Positions 1 to 9,692 are shown, counted from the stretch's first letter. The stretch is DNA of 64,000 nucleotides from Mangrovimonas sp. TPBH4 (GCF_001280505.1 NZ_LBIO01000037.1:124001-188000); one strand, 5' to 3'. The notes: generated by a model from the letters alone, not told the origin. Program-made: numbers and translations.

Positions 1-477
1 GCCGCATTTTTACTGTACCAGCAGAACATCCTTTTAAAACAGGAAAACCAAGTGGTTGTGGATGAAATATTTGATTTGAGAAATGACATCCACGATAACA
101 ATGAAAAACTGGACAACCTCATGAGGCAATTCATGAAACTGAACAACCCAGAAACTGAAAAGTACGTGTTACGTGGCAATGATAGAGCTAAAGACTTAAA
201 AACTGTAGCCTACATTAATGCCGTAGACAAAACCTCCATGATTGACGTAGTCTCCCTTCCACAACTACCGGAAGACCAGACCTATCAAATTTGGGCCGAA
301 TTACAGGGAAAAATGGTTAACCTAGGTATTTTGGACGCTTCAGACCGCAAATTAAAACCAATTCCTTATATGGAGGATGCCTTAGGACTTAGCATTACCA
401 TAGAACCCAAGGAAGGCCATGGCAATACTGCTTCCGCAGAAAACGAAGTCGCTGAAATCTCTTTGAAAAACAATTAA
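1..477 (+). CDS. Anti-sigma factor, RskA-like (5' truncated by the window)
   Basis: The frame is open from base 1, so the N-terminus lies upstream. The first residues (AAFLLYQQ) look like the end of a membrane helix. A short coiled-coil stretch (NNEKLDNLMRQF) and a C-terminal domain of the anti-sigma-K (RskA) type follow, with recognisable blocks AYINAVDKTSM and LPEDQTYQIWAEL. In this family a cytoplasmic N-terminal domain holds an ECF sigma factor and the C-terminal domain is extracytoplasmic. The partner sigma gene is expected just upstream, outside the window. The ECF sigma at 2710 is separated from it by an oppositely oriented gene, so pairing with that one is less likely. The gene ends before a strong hairpin terminator at 497. 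Confidence 0.75.
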   Translation, partial: AAFLLYQQNILLKQENQVVVDEIFDLRNDIHDNNEKLDNLMRQFMKLNNPETEKYVLRGNDRAKDLKTVAYINAVDKTSMIDVVSLPQLPEDQTYQIWAELQGKMVNLGILDASDRKLKPIPYMEDALGLSITIEPKEGHGNTASAENEVAEISLKNN

Positions 478-496
478 ATAATTAATTGTACAGAAA

Positions 497-530
497 TAAA
501 AACCTCGGATGTTCCGAGGTTTTTATTTTT
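497..530. terminator. Bidirectional intrinsic terminator
   Basis: A perfect 12-bp stem (TAAAAACCTCGG, 497-508, with its complement at 514-525) with a 5-nt loop is followed by a T-run. A-rich and T-rich flanks on both sides let it serve both the anti-sigma gene on the plus strand and the aquaporin gene on the minus strand. Confidence 0.9.
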
Positions 531-1231
531 TATTCCAATTCCACATCAGGCTTTTCAAAAAGTGCTTTATGAATAAAACCTGCCACTACGGCTCCCAAAA
601 TAGGCGCTACCCAAAACATCCATAATTGAGATATATAAGCCCCAGTTGCAAACAAGGCCTGACTCGTAGATCGGGCTGGATTTACTGAGGTATTGGTGAT
701 GGGAATACTGATTAAATGAATCAATGTTAAGGCTAACCCAATCGCTATAGGTGCAAATCCTTTAGGAGCTCTCTCATTGGTACTTCCCAAAATGATCAAT
801 AAGAAAAATAGGGTAAGTATAAATTCGGCCACAAACCCAGATAGCTTGGAATAGCCTCCTGGAGACAACTCTCCATAGCCATTGGCTGCAAAACTCCCCA
901 CGTCTGTAAAATTGGGCTGTCCAGAAACAATGATATACAACACTCCCGCAGCAGCAATGCCCCCAATAATTTGAGCAGCAAGATAACCAACCAAATCTTG
1001 AGCAGGAAATTTTCCTCCAGCCCACAACCCAAAAGTTACCGCCGGATTAAAATGCCCCCCGGAAATATGACCAACAGCAAAGGCCATGGTAAGCACGGTG
1101 AGTCCAAAGGCCAAAGCCACTCCTGCAAACCCAATACCCAAATCAGGAAAAGCGGCTGCAAAAATGGCACTGCCGCACCCTCCAAAAACCAACCAAAAGG
1201 TTCCAAAAAACTCAGCAAGTATTTTTTTCAT
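530..1231 (-). CDS. aqpZ: Aquaporin (AqpZ-like water channel)
   Basis: This 233-residue member of the MIP family has six hydrophobic helices and two NPA half-helices: [11 protein letters not shown] (NPA 62-64) and [11 protein letters not shown] (NPA 184-186). The selectivity-filter residues read as Phe42, His172, Thr181 and Arg187, matching the F-H-T-R filter of water-selective AqpZ rather than glycerol facilitators. The length is normal for AqpZ. It would equilibrate water across the inner membrane during osmotic shifts. It is a monocistronic gene on the minus strand, convergent with the anti-sigma gene and sharing its terminator. No clear TAnnTTTG box was seen upstream. Confidence 0.93.
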   Translation of the reverse strand: MKKILAEFFGTFWLVFGGCGSAIFAAAFPDLGIGFAGVALAFGLTVLTMAFAVGHISGGHFNPAVTFGLWAGGKFPAQDLVGYLAAQIIGGIAAAGVLYIIVSGQPNFTDVGSFAANGYGELSPGGYSKLSGFVAEFILTLFFLLIILGSTNERAPKGFAPIAIGLALTLIHLISIPITNTSVNPARSTSQALFATGAYISQLWMFWVAPILGAVVAGFIHKALFEKPDVELE

Positions 1232-1372
1232 AAGTTATAGTGTTAATAGTTAGTGTTTTAAATTTAACATTATTTTTCTTTCCATGTAACCTCTTGACAC
1301 AAAATCCCCAAACAAACTACCAACAGTTGTTAACATCTGCCTGTAGAATTAGTCAGTTTACATCAAAATCTT

Positions 1373-1380
1373 TACCTTTG
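1373..1380 (+). promoter_or_regulatory. Putative Bacteroidota -7 promoter element
   Basis: TACCTTTG matches the TAnnTTTG -7 consensus and lies 16 bp before the ATG at 1397. It would drive the run of four same-strand genes ending at 4472. No convincing -33 TTG element is visible at the usual spacing. Confidence 0.5.
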
Positions 1381-1396
1381 CAGAAACTTTTTACGC

Positions 1397-1600
1397 ATGA
1401 AATTGTTACTCATTACACTAATCCTTTTAGGATTGGGAATCGCAGGAATTGCCATAAAAATATGGGCTAAAAAGGATGGCAAATTTGCCGGGACATGTGC
1501 TAGCCAAAACCCAATGCTTAACAAAAGTGGTGAAGCTTGTGGTTTTTGTGGAAAGACCCCAGACCAATTTGATAACTGCAACGAACCTCAACACTCCTAA
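1397..1600 (+). CDS. Small membrane-anchored cysteine-rich protein
   Basis: This 67-residue protein has an N-terminal hydrophobic helix (residues 2-24) and a soluble tail with four cysteines: GTCASQN, EACGFCG, and DNC near the C-terminus. The CGFCG pair with two flanking cysteines could bind a metal or form disulfides. The helix could be a signal anchor that leaves the tail in the periplasm. I recall similar short proteins annotated only as membrane or secreted protein in Flavobacteriaceae, but no function is known to me. It has its own -7 box and the glycosyltransferase ATG follows its stop after 6 nt, so they are probably co-transcribed. Confidence 0.7.
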   Translation: MKLLLITLILLGLGIAGIAIKIWAKKDGKFAGTCASQNPMLNKSGEACGFCGKTPDQFDNCNEPQHS

Positions 1601-1606
1601 TTTTTA

Positions 1607-2719
1607 ATGCTGATATTTGATATCCTATTCTACAGCTTTATTGTAGTTATCATTGTTCAAGCGTTTTATTATTTAGGGATTTTTCAAAAGTTTTCTTTTT
1701 CAAAAGCACCAAAAGGCTCCCCGAAGAGTTTTCCGGTATCGGTGATCATCTGTGCTAAAAATGAAGCGCAGAACCTTAGAGAATTCCTTCCTTCCATACT
1801 GCAACAGGACTACCCCAATTTTGAAGTGGTTCTTATCAACGATAGTTCCAATGACGACACATTGGAAGTCATGGAAACATTCAAAACCACCTATGACTTC
1901 ATTAAAATTGTAGACGTTAAAAACGTTGAAGCCTTTTGGGGCAACAAAAAATATGCGCTTACCCTAGGTATAAAAGCCGCAAAAAATAAACATCTATTAT
2001 TTACAGACGCCGACTGTAAGCCGGTATCCAACCAATGGATTACAGAAATGTGCAGTCAATTTTCAGATAGTAAAACCATTGTGATTGGCTATGGGGGCTA
2101 CCAAAAAATTAAAGGGTCACTGCTTAATAAACTCATAAGGTACGAAACCCTTTTAACCGCAACACAATATCTTTCTTACGCAAAAATTGGGATTCCCTAT
2201 ATGGCCGTTGGAAGGAACTTGGCTTATAAAAGCGACACCTTTTACGAAGCCAGAGGTTTTATGAGCCATATCGACCTTAATTCTGGAGATGACGACCTAT
2301 TTGTAAATGAAATTGCAACATCTGACAATACCGCTGTATGTACCTCCCCTGATAGTTTTACACTTTCAAAACCAAAAACCACTTTTAGCAGTTGGATTTT
2401 ACAAAAACGCCGCCATGTAAGTACTGCCCAACGCTACAAAACCGAACACAAAATTGCCTTGGGTCTATTTTATGTTTCTCAATTTCTTTTTTGGTTATTA
2501 GCCATTCTATTACTGTCTTTTCAACATGAGTGGATTGTTGTTACTTGTTTGGTAGGCTTACGTTTTGTGATAACCAGCACCATTCTAGGCCTGTCTGCAA
2601 AAAAGTTGAATGAAACAGACCTTATAGTGCTATTTCCTTTCTTGGAGTTGTTTTTAATTGTGGCACAATTCTTTATATTTATAAAAAATCTAATCGCAAA
2701 ACCTCATCATTGGAAGTAA
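1607..2719 (+). CDS. Membrane glycosyltransferase, family 2
   Basis: The 370-residue protein has an N-terminal membrane helix (about 7-27) and a GT-A fold from residue 43 that starts PVSVIICAKNEAQNL. It has the nucleotide-sugar binding LINDSSNDDT block, a DAD metal-binding motif at 134-136 (LLFTDADCKP), and a QKRRH motif near residue 268 in the position of the QxxRW acceptor motif. Two or three C-terminal membrane helices follow (about 290-366). Such enzymes transfer sugars to lipid or polysaccharide acceptors at the inner membrane; the acceptor cannot be read here. Its 3' end overlaps the sigma factor gene by 10 nt. Confidence 0.85.
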   Translation: MLIFDILFYSFIVVIIVQAFYYLGIFQKFSFSKAPKGSPKSFPVSVIICAKNEAQNLREFLPSILQQDYPNFEVVLINDSSNDDTLEVMETFKTTYDFIKIVDVKNVEAFWGNKKYALTLGIKAAKNKHLLFTDADCKPVSNQWITEMCSQFSDSKTIVIGYGGYQKIKGSLLNKLIRYETLLTATQYLSYAKIGIPYMAVGRNLAYKSDTFYEARGFMSHIDLNSGDDDLFVNEIATSDNTAVCTSPDSFTLSKPKTTFSSWILQKRRHVSTAQRYKTEHKIALGLFYVSQFLFWLLAILLLSFQHEWIVVTCLVGLRFVITSTILGLSAKKLNETDLIVLFPFLELFLIVAQFFIFIKNLIAKPHHWK

Positions 2720-3258
2720 AAGAAGCCATTGAAAAAGCCAAAAAAAATGACCAAATGGCATTCAATTTTTTGTTGGACACTTTTTGGAACGATGTATATG
2801 GCTTTCAATTGAAACGTACCGAAAATGAAAACGATGCTGAAGATATTAGCATTCAAACATTTTCAAAAGCCTTCGACAAAATAGACACTTATGATGACAA
2901 TTACGTGTTTAAGACTTGGCTTATCGCCATTTCAAAAAACATTCATATTGATTTGTTGCGCAAACGAAAATCATCCATCACAAGCACCACAGCCCATGAT
3001 GATGAAAATGAGTTTTACAATATAGTTGACGAGTCCCCTTCCCCCGAAGATAAGCTTATCACCGAACAGAATTTAGCCAAACTTTTAAGAGACATAAAAA
3101 AGCTAAAGCCTCATTACCAAGAAATTATCAACCTTAGATATTTTCAAGAACTGAGCTACAAGGAAATTTCAGAACAACTTCAAGAGCCCATTAACAATGT
3201 TAAGGTGAAACTCTTGCGGGCAAAAAAACTATTGGCAGAAATCATCACTAAAAAATAA
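2710..3258 (+). CDS. ECF-type RNA polymerase sigma factor
   Basis: This 182-residue sigma-70 family protein has region 2 around residues 20-90 (DAEDISIQTFSKAF, YVFKTWLIAISKN) and region 4 at about 130-180, with a helix-turn-helix reading LSYKEISEQLQEPINNVKVK. The start is a TTG inside the end of the glycosyltransferase gene, giving a 10-nt overlap; an ATG at 2755 would cut into region 2. The stop overlaps the next gene as TAATG, so the glycosyltransferase, sigma factor and Nramp-like genes are probably translationally coupled. No anti-sigma gene is adjacent on this strand, so its control is unknown. Confidence 0.85.
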   Translation: MEVKEAIEKAKKNDQMAFNFLLDTFWNDVYGFQLKRTENENDAEDISIQTFSKAFDKIDTYDDNYVFKTWLIAISKNIHIDLLRKRKSSITSTTAHDDENEFYNIVDESPSPEDKLITEQNLAKLLRDIKKLKPHYQEIINLRYFQELSYKEISEQLQEPINNVKVKLLRAKKLLAEIITKK

Positions 3259-4472
3259 TGCCCTTCGATGTTAAAAAGCTAGGTCCGGGGTTACTTTTTG
3301 CTGGTGCAGCAATAGGCGTATCACATTTAGTACAGTCTACCAGAGCTGGCGCCGATTACGGCTTTGGACTTGTTTGGGCCTTATTGTTGGTGAACCTTTT
3401 TAAATATCCTTTTTTTCAATTTGGACCTCGCTATGCCATGGCTACTAGGGAAAGCCTTTTGGATGGCTACAAAAAACTGGGCAAAGGTGTACTTTTCACA
3501 TACACAATGGTAACATTGGCTTCCATGTTCACCATTCAAACAGCAGTAACAATTGTTACCGCTGGATTGGCCCACAACCTCTTTGGAGACCTTATTTCCT
3601 TAGAAATGTGGACTGTGATTATTCTTTCAATATGCGTTATTATTCTTTTAAAAGGAAGATACAACTTTCTAGACAGGATAATGAAAGTAATTGTCGTCAC
3701 CCTAACTATTAGTACTCTTATTGCTGTTGGACTAGCATTTACCGACAATTCAAAATCTATTTCCTTTTTTCAAATACTCCCAAAAAACCATTTGGAAATA
3801 GGCTTCCTAATAGCCTTTATGGGATGGATGCCTGCTCCATTGGATATTTCCATATGGCATTCCTTATGGACCATTGAGAAGAACAAACAGGTTAAGGGAC
3901 TAACCGTAAAATCCTCTTTATTTGATTTCAACATTGGTTTTTTGGGAACCATTCTCATAGGATTGGGATTTTTAGCCTTAGGAGCTTTCGTCATGCACCA
4001 AAGCGGAGTTTCATTCAGCTCAAAAGCGGGTGAATTTTCAAATCAATTAATCACTATGTATTCCAAACATATGGGAGCATGGACCTATCCCATCATAGGA
4101 ATTGCAGCTTTAACAACCATGTTCAGTACCACACTTACTACTATGGATGCCTCACCTCGTTCCATGGCACATAGCATAAAGCTTCTATTTCCGAAAACGC
4201 AGATGAAGGGATATTTTAGTTGGATGCTCCTTCTACTTTTTGGAACCATTTTTATCTTTTTCTTTTGGGCTTCAGAAATGGGTCTGCTTATCCAAATTGC
4301 GACTATACTTTCCTTTTTAACGGCGCCATTTTTCGCGATTGCCAATTATGTTCTTATCTGTAGTAAACATACACCAAAAGAATGGCGACCTTCCACCTTT
4401 ATTCATATTTGGAGCCTATTGGGGATTGTTTTTCTTATAGGTTTTAGCGCGTGGTATCTTAGTACGATATAG
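3258..4472 (+). CDS. Nramp-family transporter with altered metal site
   Basis: This 404-residue polytopic protein with about 11 membrane helices has an Nramp-type first helix opening with [12 protein letters not shown]. In Mn/Fe-transporting Nramps this helix carries DPGN; here the aligned positions (20-23) read GVSH. In helix 6 the metal-binding MPHN block reads MPAP (191-194). The scaffold is clear, including the TTMDASPRS region in the second half, but the usual Asp, Asn and His are absent. It may carry another ion such as Mg2+, as in the known Nramp-related magnesium transporters, or use another mechanism; this is inference. Its ATG overlaps the sigma factor stop. Confidence 0.75.
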   Translation: MPFDVKKLGPGLLFAGAAIGVSHLVQSTRAGADYGFGLVWALLLVNLFKYPFFQFGPRYAMATRESLLDGYKKLGKGVLFTYTMVTLASMFTIQTAVTIVTAGLAHNLFGDLISLEMWTVIILSICVIILLKGRYNFLDRIMKVIVVTLTISTLIAVGLAFTDNSKSISFFQILPKNHLEIGFLIAFMGWMPAPLDISIWHSLWTIEKNKQVKGLTVKSSLFDFNIGFLGTILIGLGFLALGAFVMHQSGVSFSSKAGEFSNQLITMYSKHMGAWTYPIIGIAALTTMFSTTLTTMDASPRSMAHSIKLLFPKTQMKGYFSWMLLLLFGTIFIFFFWASEMGLLIQIATILSFLTAPFFAIANYVLICSKHTPKEWRPSTFIHIWSLLGIVFLIGFSAWYLSTI

Positions 4473-4495
4473 CAAGGTATTACAATTATACTTTG

Positions 4496-4503
4496 TATCT
4501 TTG
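4496..4503 (+). promoter_or_regulatory. Putative -7 promoter element for lipA
   Basis: TATCTTTG matches the Bacteroidota TAnnTTTG -7 box and lies 21 bp before the ATG at 4525. It overlaps the in-frame TTG at 4501, so that TTG cannot be the lipA start if this promoter is used. Confidence 0.6.
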
Positions 4504-4524
4504 CGGTTGCAAATTACAGATTAC

Positions 4525-5403
4525 ATGAACACAGAAACTGCTTCAAATACGGTAACAGAAAGACAGCCAAAACCGAAATGGTTACGAGTGAAATTGCCTA
4601 CCGGTAAAAAGTATACAGAGCTTAGAGGCTTGGTGGACAAATACAAATTGAATACCATTTGTACTTCTGGAAGCTGTCCAAACATGGGAGAATGTTGGGG
4701 AGAAGGTACCGCCACCTTTATGATTTTAGGAAATATCTGTACCCGTTCCTGTGGATTTTGCGGTGTAAAAACAGGTCGCCCAGAAACCTTGGATTGGGAC
4801 GAACCTGAAAAAGTGGCACGCTCCATCAAGTTAATGAACATCAAACACGCTGTATTGACCAGCGTAGATCGTGACGATATTAAGGATATGGGAAGTATCA
4901 TGTGGGCAGAAACCGTAAAGGCAGTTCGCCGTATGAACCCAGAAACCACCTTGGAAACTTTGATTCCAGACTTTCAAGGTATCGAACAACACATTGACCG
5001 CATTATTGACGTTGCTCCAGAAGTGGTATCGCACAATATTGAAACCGTAAGACGATTGACCAGAGAAGTACGCATCCAAGCGAAATACGACCGTAGTTTG
5101 GGTGTTTTGAAATATTTAAAAGCACAAGGACAACGTCGCACGAAATCTGGAATAATGTTAGGTCTTGGAGAAACTAGGGAGGAAGTTATTGAAACCCTAC
5201 ATGACCTAAAAGCAAATGATGTAGATGTTGTAACCATTGGTCAATATTTACAGCCAAGTAAAAAACATCTTCCGGTCCAAGAATTTATTACTCCTGAGCA
5301 GTTTAAGGAATATGAAACTATAGGTTTGGAATTAGGTTTCAGACATGTTGAAAGTAGTGCCTTGGTAAGATCTTCCTACCATGCGCAAAAACACATCCAC
5401 TAG
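4525..5403 (+). CDS. lipA: Lipoyl synthase (radical SAM)
   Basis: LipA inserts two sulfurs into protein-bound octanoyl chains to make lipoyl cofactor for 2-oxoacid dehydrogenases and the glycine cleavage system. The auxiliary-cluster motif CX4CX5C is at Cys46, 51 and 57. The radical-SAM motif CX3CX2C (CTRSCGFC) is at Cys72, 76 and 79. The C-terminal RSSY motif (LVRSSYHAQ) that ligates the auxiliary cluster is intact. The length of 292 residues is typical. I chose the ATG at 4525 over the upstream in-frame TTG at 4501 because the latter overlaps the -7 box. The GAPDH gene follows after 2 nt, indicating an operon. Confidence 0.96.
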   Translation: MNTETASNTVTERQPKPKWLRVKLPTGKKYTELRGLVDKYKLNTICTSGSCPNMGECWGEGTATFMILGNICTRSCGFCGVKTGRPETLDWDEPEKVARSIKLMNIKHAVLTSVDRDDIKDMGSIMWAETVKAVRRMNPETTLETLIPDFQGIEQHIDRIIDVAPEVVSHNIETVRRLTREVRIQAKYDRSLGVLKYLKAQGQRRTKSGIMLGLGETREEVIETLHDLKANDVDVVTIGQYLQPSKKHLPVQEFITPEQFKEYETIGLELGFRHVESSALVRSSYHAQKHIH

Positions 5404-5405
5404 TC

Positions 5406-6404
5406 ATGATTAGGGTTGCCATTAATGGGTTTGGTCGAATTGGCCGACGCGTGTTCAGACTCATACAAAATCACCCCAACCTAAGTGTAGTTGCCATAAA
5501 TGATTTAGCAGACGCCCATACCTTAAGCCATTTGCTAAAATATGACAGTATTCATGGCGTATTACCAAACGAAGTGTCTTGGGATGACAAGCATATCATT
5601 GTCGACGGTCAATTAATTCCTTTACTCAATCACAAGCACCCCAAAGCAATTGATTGGAGTCCATATGATGTAGATTTCACTATTGAATCTAGTGGAAAGT
5701 TTAAAACCATCGAAGATTTAGAATGGCATTTAAAAAATGGTGCAGATCGAGTGATTCTATCGGTTCCCCCATTAGATGATAGCATCAAGACCATTGTGAT
5801 GGGTGTGAACGATCATTTATTGGATGGCACTGAGAAAATTATTTCCAACGCCTCCTGTACTACCAACAATGCAGCCCCAATGATGGCAGTTATCAAGGAA
5901 CTTTGCGGAGTTAAACAGGCCTATATTACCACCGTTCACTCCTACACCACCGATCAAAGCCTACACGACCAACCCCACAAAGACTTAAGACGAGCACGCG
6001 CTGCCGGACAATCTATTGTCCCAACGACCACAGGTGCTGCCAAAGCATTGACCAAAATTTTCCCCGACCTTTCCAATGTTATTGGAGGTTGTGGGATAAG
6101 AGTACCTGTTGCCAATGGTTCATTGACGGACATCACTTTTAATGTAAAAAATACCGTATCAATTGAACAGATTAATGAAGCGTTTAAAATAGCTTCCGAA
6201 ACACACCTCAAGGGCATTTTAGAATACACCGAAGACCCCATCGTATCCATCGATATTGTAGGAAATCCCCATAGTTGCATCTTCGATTCCCAGATGACTT
6301 CCGTGATAGAAAACATGGTAAAAATTGTTGGCTGGTATGATAACGAAACTGGATATTCTTCAAGAATTTTGGATTTAATTTGCAATTTATCGGACAAATC
6401 ATAA
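5406..6404 (+). CDS. gap: Glyceraldehyde-3-phosphate dehydrogenase
   Basis: This 332-residue type I GAPDH catalyses reversible oxidative phosphorylation of glyceraldehyde 3-phosphate in central carbon metabolism. The Rossmann motif is GFGRIGRR (8-15). The Asp33-type residue in AINDLAD points to NAD preference. The catalytic block ASCTTNNAAP puts the nucleophile at Cys151, with the partner His178 in TTVHSYTTDQ. The block after the nucleophile reads TTNNAAP where many GAPDHs have TTNCLAP, a mild deviation. It lies 2 nt behind lipA. Flavobacteria often carry more than one GAPDH, so this copy may not be the main glycolytic one. Confidence 0.93.
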   Translation: MIRVAINGFGRIGRRVFRLIQNHPNLSVVAINDLADAHTLSHLLKYDSIHGVLPNEVSWDDKHIIVDGQLIPLLNHKHPKAIDWSPYDVDFTIESSGKFKTIEDLEWHLKNGADRVILSVPPLDDSIKTIVMGVNDHLLDGTEKIISNASCTTNNAAPMMAVIKELCGVKQAYITTVHSYTTDQSLHDQPHKDLRRARAAGQSIVPTTTGAAKALTKIFPDLSNVIGGCGIRVPVANGSLTDITFNVKNTVSIEQINEAFKIASETHLKGILEYTEDPIVSIDIVGNPHSCIFDSQMTSVIENMVKIVGWYDNETGYSSRILDLICNLSDKS

Positions 6405-6423
6405 CTTTTATCGAATAAATATT

Positions 6424-6431
6424 TATATTTG
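6424..6431 (+). promoter_or_regulatory. Putative -7 promoter element for the hybrid kinase
   Basis: TATATTTG matches the TAnnTTTG box and lies 22 bp before the ATG at 6454. The -33 element is not obvious. Confidence 0.5.
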
Positions 6432-6453
6432 TTACAATAAAAGTGGTCTGAAT

Positions 6454-8679
6454 ATGTCCCAAATTAAGTACTTCATCCTTATTTTAGGCTTCAGTTGTTG
6501 GCTTCAGCTGGGAGCGCAAAACAATGCTGATGATCGTGATTTATTGCAAATGCGCATTGAAAATCTTATCACCCATGCTTCATTAAATAATAGCCGTGGT
6601 GATTATTACAGCGCAAAGGAAAATCTTACAAAAGCCTTGGAAATTGCAAAAACCATCGGCAATAAACAAAGCGAAGGTATCATCCACACAAAGATTGCCA
6701 AACTGCAATATACCATCCAAGAACCTCAAGAAGCCATGGTCTCTCTTTTAAGAGCTGCCGAGATACAAAGAGAGATTGAAGATTACGCCAATTTGGCCAT
6801 TACATACAATGTTTGGGGGGTTATCTCCTACAGTAATAAAGAATACCAAACAGCTTTGGATTATTTCCATTCAGCAAAAACCAAATTTGAAGAGGAGGAT
6901 CTAGAAGAATACATTCCAGAGGTATGCCTTAACGAGGCTAAGGTGTACATAAAAATGGAAGACTACAAACAGGCCAAAGCCCAATTGGAAAAAGCCATTG
7001 TTCTTGCCAAAAAATACAATCAAAGTAATATTTTAAGTAGCGCACTTATCAACAGTGGGAAAGTGCTGCAAAAACTTGGCAATAGCGATTTAGCGCTTTC
7101 GGCAACCAATGATGGATTAAAAATTGCTCAACAAAACAAGCTTATTGAAAGTTTGAATGAAAGTTACCTTACATTGAGTGACATTTACCAATCTGAAAAC
7201 AACTATAAGCTTGCCAACGAATTTCTTGTCAAGCATATCAAGTTATCAGACTCTATATTGGATATCAAGCGTGAGAACTTAAGCCCTGAAAAACGCACAC
7301 AATTTATAAGTGAATATAAAGATGCGGAAAACCAACAGTTAAAAGCTCAAATGGAGCAAAAGAATGCCGATAGCAACCTTACCAAAATCACCACTATTTT
7401 GAGTATTGCCCTTATTACCATTCTTTCATTATTAACTCTTTCGCTATACAAAAACAACAATATTAGGCTTAAGACCAACAACATGCTTCACAAGAAAAAT
7501 GATGAGTTGGTATTGGCTAAGGAAAAGGCTGAATTGGCTTCCAAAACAAAAGCCAATTTCCTTTCAACCGTAACCCATGAGCTAAGGACACCTTTGTATG
7601 CCGTGACAGGTTTAACCAATATGCTTTTGGAAGAACACCCAAAACCAGAACAGATACCTCACTTGAAATCCTTGAAATTTTCTGGAGATTATCTTTTAAC
7701 CTTCATCAACGACATTCTGCAGATCAATAAAATTGAAGCCAATAAAGTAGATTTAGACCCTGAAATTTTTGATTTGAAGAAGAAAGTTGGCAATGTTATT
7801 TCTGCCCTTAACAATTCGGCTGTAGACAATAACATTACCATGCACTTTGAGTACGACAAAGACCTTCCTCGCACCTTTGAGGCCGATCAACTTAAGATTT
7901 CACAAATCTTGATCAACCTTATTGGTAATGCCATAAAGTTTACCAAAGATGGAGATATTTGGGTTCGTGTTACCAAAATCAATGAAAAAGACGGTGTTTA
8001 TGGTGTAAGATTTGAAGTGGAGGACAACGGTATAGGAATCACCAAAGAAAAACAGGAGCACATGTTTGAAAGTTTCTCTCAAGGCTCCATTCAAATAAAC
8101 CGTAAATACGGAGGAACCGGGCTTGGACTTTCCATTGTGAAAGGCCTTATAGAAATCCTAAAAGGAAAAATCTACCTGAAGAGTGAGCTCGGTAAAGGAT
8201 CTACCTTCATTTTTGAAGTGCCAATGGCTTATGCTGAAAAGCTTGAGACCATCGCGAAGCCAAACTATTCAAATAACATCAATCAATTGGATTTAAGCAA
8301 CGTTAAAATTTTAGTTGTCGAGGACAACAAAATTAACCAAATGATCACGAAGAAGATTTTGAACAAAATGAACCTTCATTGCGATGTCGTGGACAATGGT
8401 GAAGATGCCGTTGATAGAGTAAAAGAAGTGAACTACAGTGTTGTTTTAATGGATATCCACATGCCAGGAATTAGCGGATTGGAAGCCACCAAAATCATAA
8501 GAACTTTTGACAAAGAACTTACCATATTTGCCCTTACAGCTGTAACCTTGGAAGACAAAATGCATGAGTTTGATGAAGCCGGTTTCAACGATATCATCTC
8601 AAAACCGTTTAAGCAGGAAGATTTTGAGAAGAAGTTATTCAACGCCCTAAGTAACCAGAATCAGGCTTCTACCATTTAA
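6454..8679 (+). CDS. TPR hybrid sensor histidine kinase/response regulator
   Basis: The 741-residue protein begins with a signal sequence (about 1-21). Tetratricopeptide repeats follow in the periplasm (about 30-275), then a short coiled coil and one membrane helix (about 313-335). The kinase core has the phospho-acceptor His375 (THELRTP), an N box (LINLIGNAIKF), G1 (VEDNGIGI) and G2 (GGTGLGLSIVKG). The C-terminal receiver domain (about 620-735) starts ILVVEDNKINQ and has phospho-acceptor Asp667 (VLMDIHMPG). It has no output domain and no regulator gene next to it, so phosphate is probably passed to an unlinked HPt or regulator. The ligand is unknown; TPRs suggest protein sensing. Confidence 0.92.
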   Translation: MSQIKYFILILGFSCWLQLGAQNNADDRDLLQMRIENLITHASLNNSRGDYYSAKENLTKALEIAKTIGNKQSEGIIHTKIAKLQYTIQEPQEAMVSLLRAAEIQREIEDYANLAITYNVWGVISYSNKEYQTALDYFHSAKTKFEEEDLEEYIPEVCLNEAKVYIKMEDYKQAKAQLEKAIVLAKKYNQSNILSSALINSGKVLQKLGNSDLALSATNDGLKIAQQNKLIESLNESYLTLSDIYQSENNYKLANEFLVKHIKLSDSILDIKRENLSPEKRTQFISEYKDAENQQLKAQMEQKNADSNLTKITTILSIALITILSLLTLSLYKNNNIRLKTNNMLHKKNDELVLAKEKAELASKTKANFLSTVTHELRTPLYAVTGLTNMLLEEHPKPEQIPHLKSLKFSGDYLLTFINDILQINKIEANKVDLDPEIFDLKKKVGNVISALNNSAVDNNITMHFEYDKDLPRTFEADQLKISQILINLIGNAIKFTKDGDIWVRVTKINEKDGVYGVRFEVEDNGIGITKEKQEHMFESFSQGSIQINRKYGGTGLGLSIVKGLIEILKGKIYLKSELGKGSTFIFEVPMAYAEKLETIAKPNYSNNINQLDLSNVKILVVEDNKINQMITKKILNKMNLHCDVVDNGEDAVDRVKEVNYSVVLMDIHMPGISGLEATKIIRTFDKELTIFALTAVTLEDKMHEFDEAGFNDIISKPFKQEDFEKKLFNALSNQNQASTI

Positions 8680-8681
8680 TT

Positions 8682-9692
8682 TTAAAATTGGCTAACGAAG
8701 GTGTTCACTTTTGAATTAAACAATTCTGGTTTATCCAACTGTACTTCTATGGGTAAATAGAACAAGTTATCTTGATTTTTAAAATGTGGAGATAGACGCA
8801 TATAATCCTTTTCCGTAGTGATGATTAATCCTTCGTTTTTCAACATGTCAATCTCACTATCGGAAAAATCGTGATGATCCTTAAAATTTAAGTGTTTAAA
8901 TTCTAACTGAAAGGATTCCAAATATTCCAATAAAGGCTTCGGATTGGCTATACCCGTAACCAAGCTAAACGTTTTGCCTGTTAACAAATCAAGAGACATT
9001 TCTTCCTTTTTGCCTTTAAGTTCTTTAGCATAATCTATGGAACTAAAAAACACCTCCTGTCCTTCATTAGGTTTTAATTGCTTGATGATTGTTGCTTTTT
9101 CAACCTCATCCAAATTCTTTGGACATTTGGTTACTACAATCACATCGGCTCGTTTGGCACCAGATCTTGGCTCTCTTAAATCGCCTGTAGGCAACAAAAT
9201 ATCATTCGCGTATAATTTGGAATACGAAGTCAACAATACATAGAACCCAGCCTTTACTTTTCGATGTTGAAAGGCATCGTCCAACAAAATAACTTCAGGA
9301 GCATTTTTTAACTGGCGTAATTTAGCAATCCCATGACGTCTGTCCTCGTCTACACAAACCAATAGATCTTCAAACTTAGAATGAAACTGGAAAGGTTCAT
9401 CACCGATATCTTCCACTTTCGTGTCGTCATTGGCCAAAAGAAAGCCCTTGGTTTGTCTTCTATACCCCCTACTCAAAGTTGCAAGAGATTTTTCTTTCCC
9501 TAACAACCTTACCAAATATTCTATCATGGGGGTTTTACCAGTACCTCCCACACTTAAATTACCAACTGCTATAACTGGAAAATTATATTCCGTGGATTCA
9601 AAAACACCAACATCATACAATTTATTACGCAACCAAGTGACCACATAGTAAACAGGAACAAAAGGTAACAAGAGCTTTCGGAGTAAGTGCAT
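8682..9692 (-). CDS. lpxK: Tetraacyldisaccharide 4'-kinase
   Basis: LpxK phosphorylates the 4' position of the tetraacyl disaccharide precursor of lipid A at the inner membrane, late in the Raetz pathway. This 336-residue protein has an N-terminal hydrophobic anchor (LLLPFVPVYYVVTWL), a P-loop GGTGKT (49-54) in VGNLSVGGTGKTPM, and the downstream LLDDAFQHRKV block typical of the family. It is convergent with the hybrid kinase gene (2-nt gap between the stops) and is followed on the far side by a divergent Nif3 gene. Its presence fits a Gram-negative lipid A producer. Confidence 0.95.
   Translation of the reverse strand: MHLLRKLLLPFVPVYYVVTWLRNKLYDVGVFESTEYNFPVIAVGNLSVGGTGKTPMIEYLVRLLGKEKSLATLSRGYRRQTKGFLLANDDTKVEDIGDEPFQFHSKFEDLLVCVDEDRRHGIAKLRQLKNAPEVILLDDAFQHRKVKAGFYVLLTSYSKLYANDILLPTGDLREPRSGAKRADVIVVTKCPKNLDEVEKATIIKQLKPNEGQEVFFSSIDYAKELKGKKEEMSLDLLTGKTFSLVTGIANPKPLLEYLESFQLEFKHLNFKDHHDFSDSEIDMLKNEGLIITTEKDYMRLSPHFKNQDNLFYLPIEVQLDKPELFNSKVNTFVSQF

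Noticed and set aside
1..3258. Pairing of the anti-sigma factor at 1 with the ECF sigma at 2710
   Set aside because: They are separated by an opposite-strand gene and two other genes; anti-sigma factors usually adjoin their own sigma gene, which would lie upstream of the window.
4521..4949. 142-codon minus-strand frame inside lipA
   Set aside because: Antisense shadow of lipA, with no recognisable domain.
5954..6397. 147-codon minus-strand frame inside the GAPDH gene
   Set aside because: Antisense shadow of a strongly conserved coding region.
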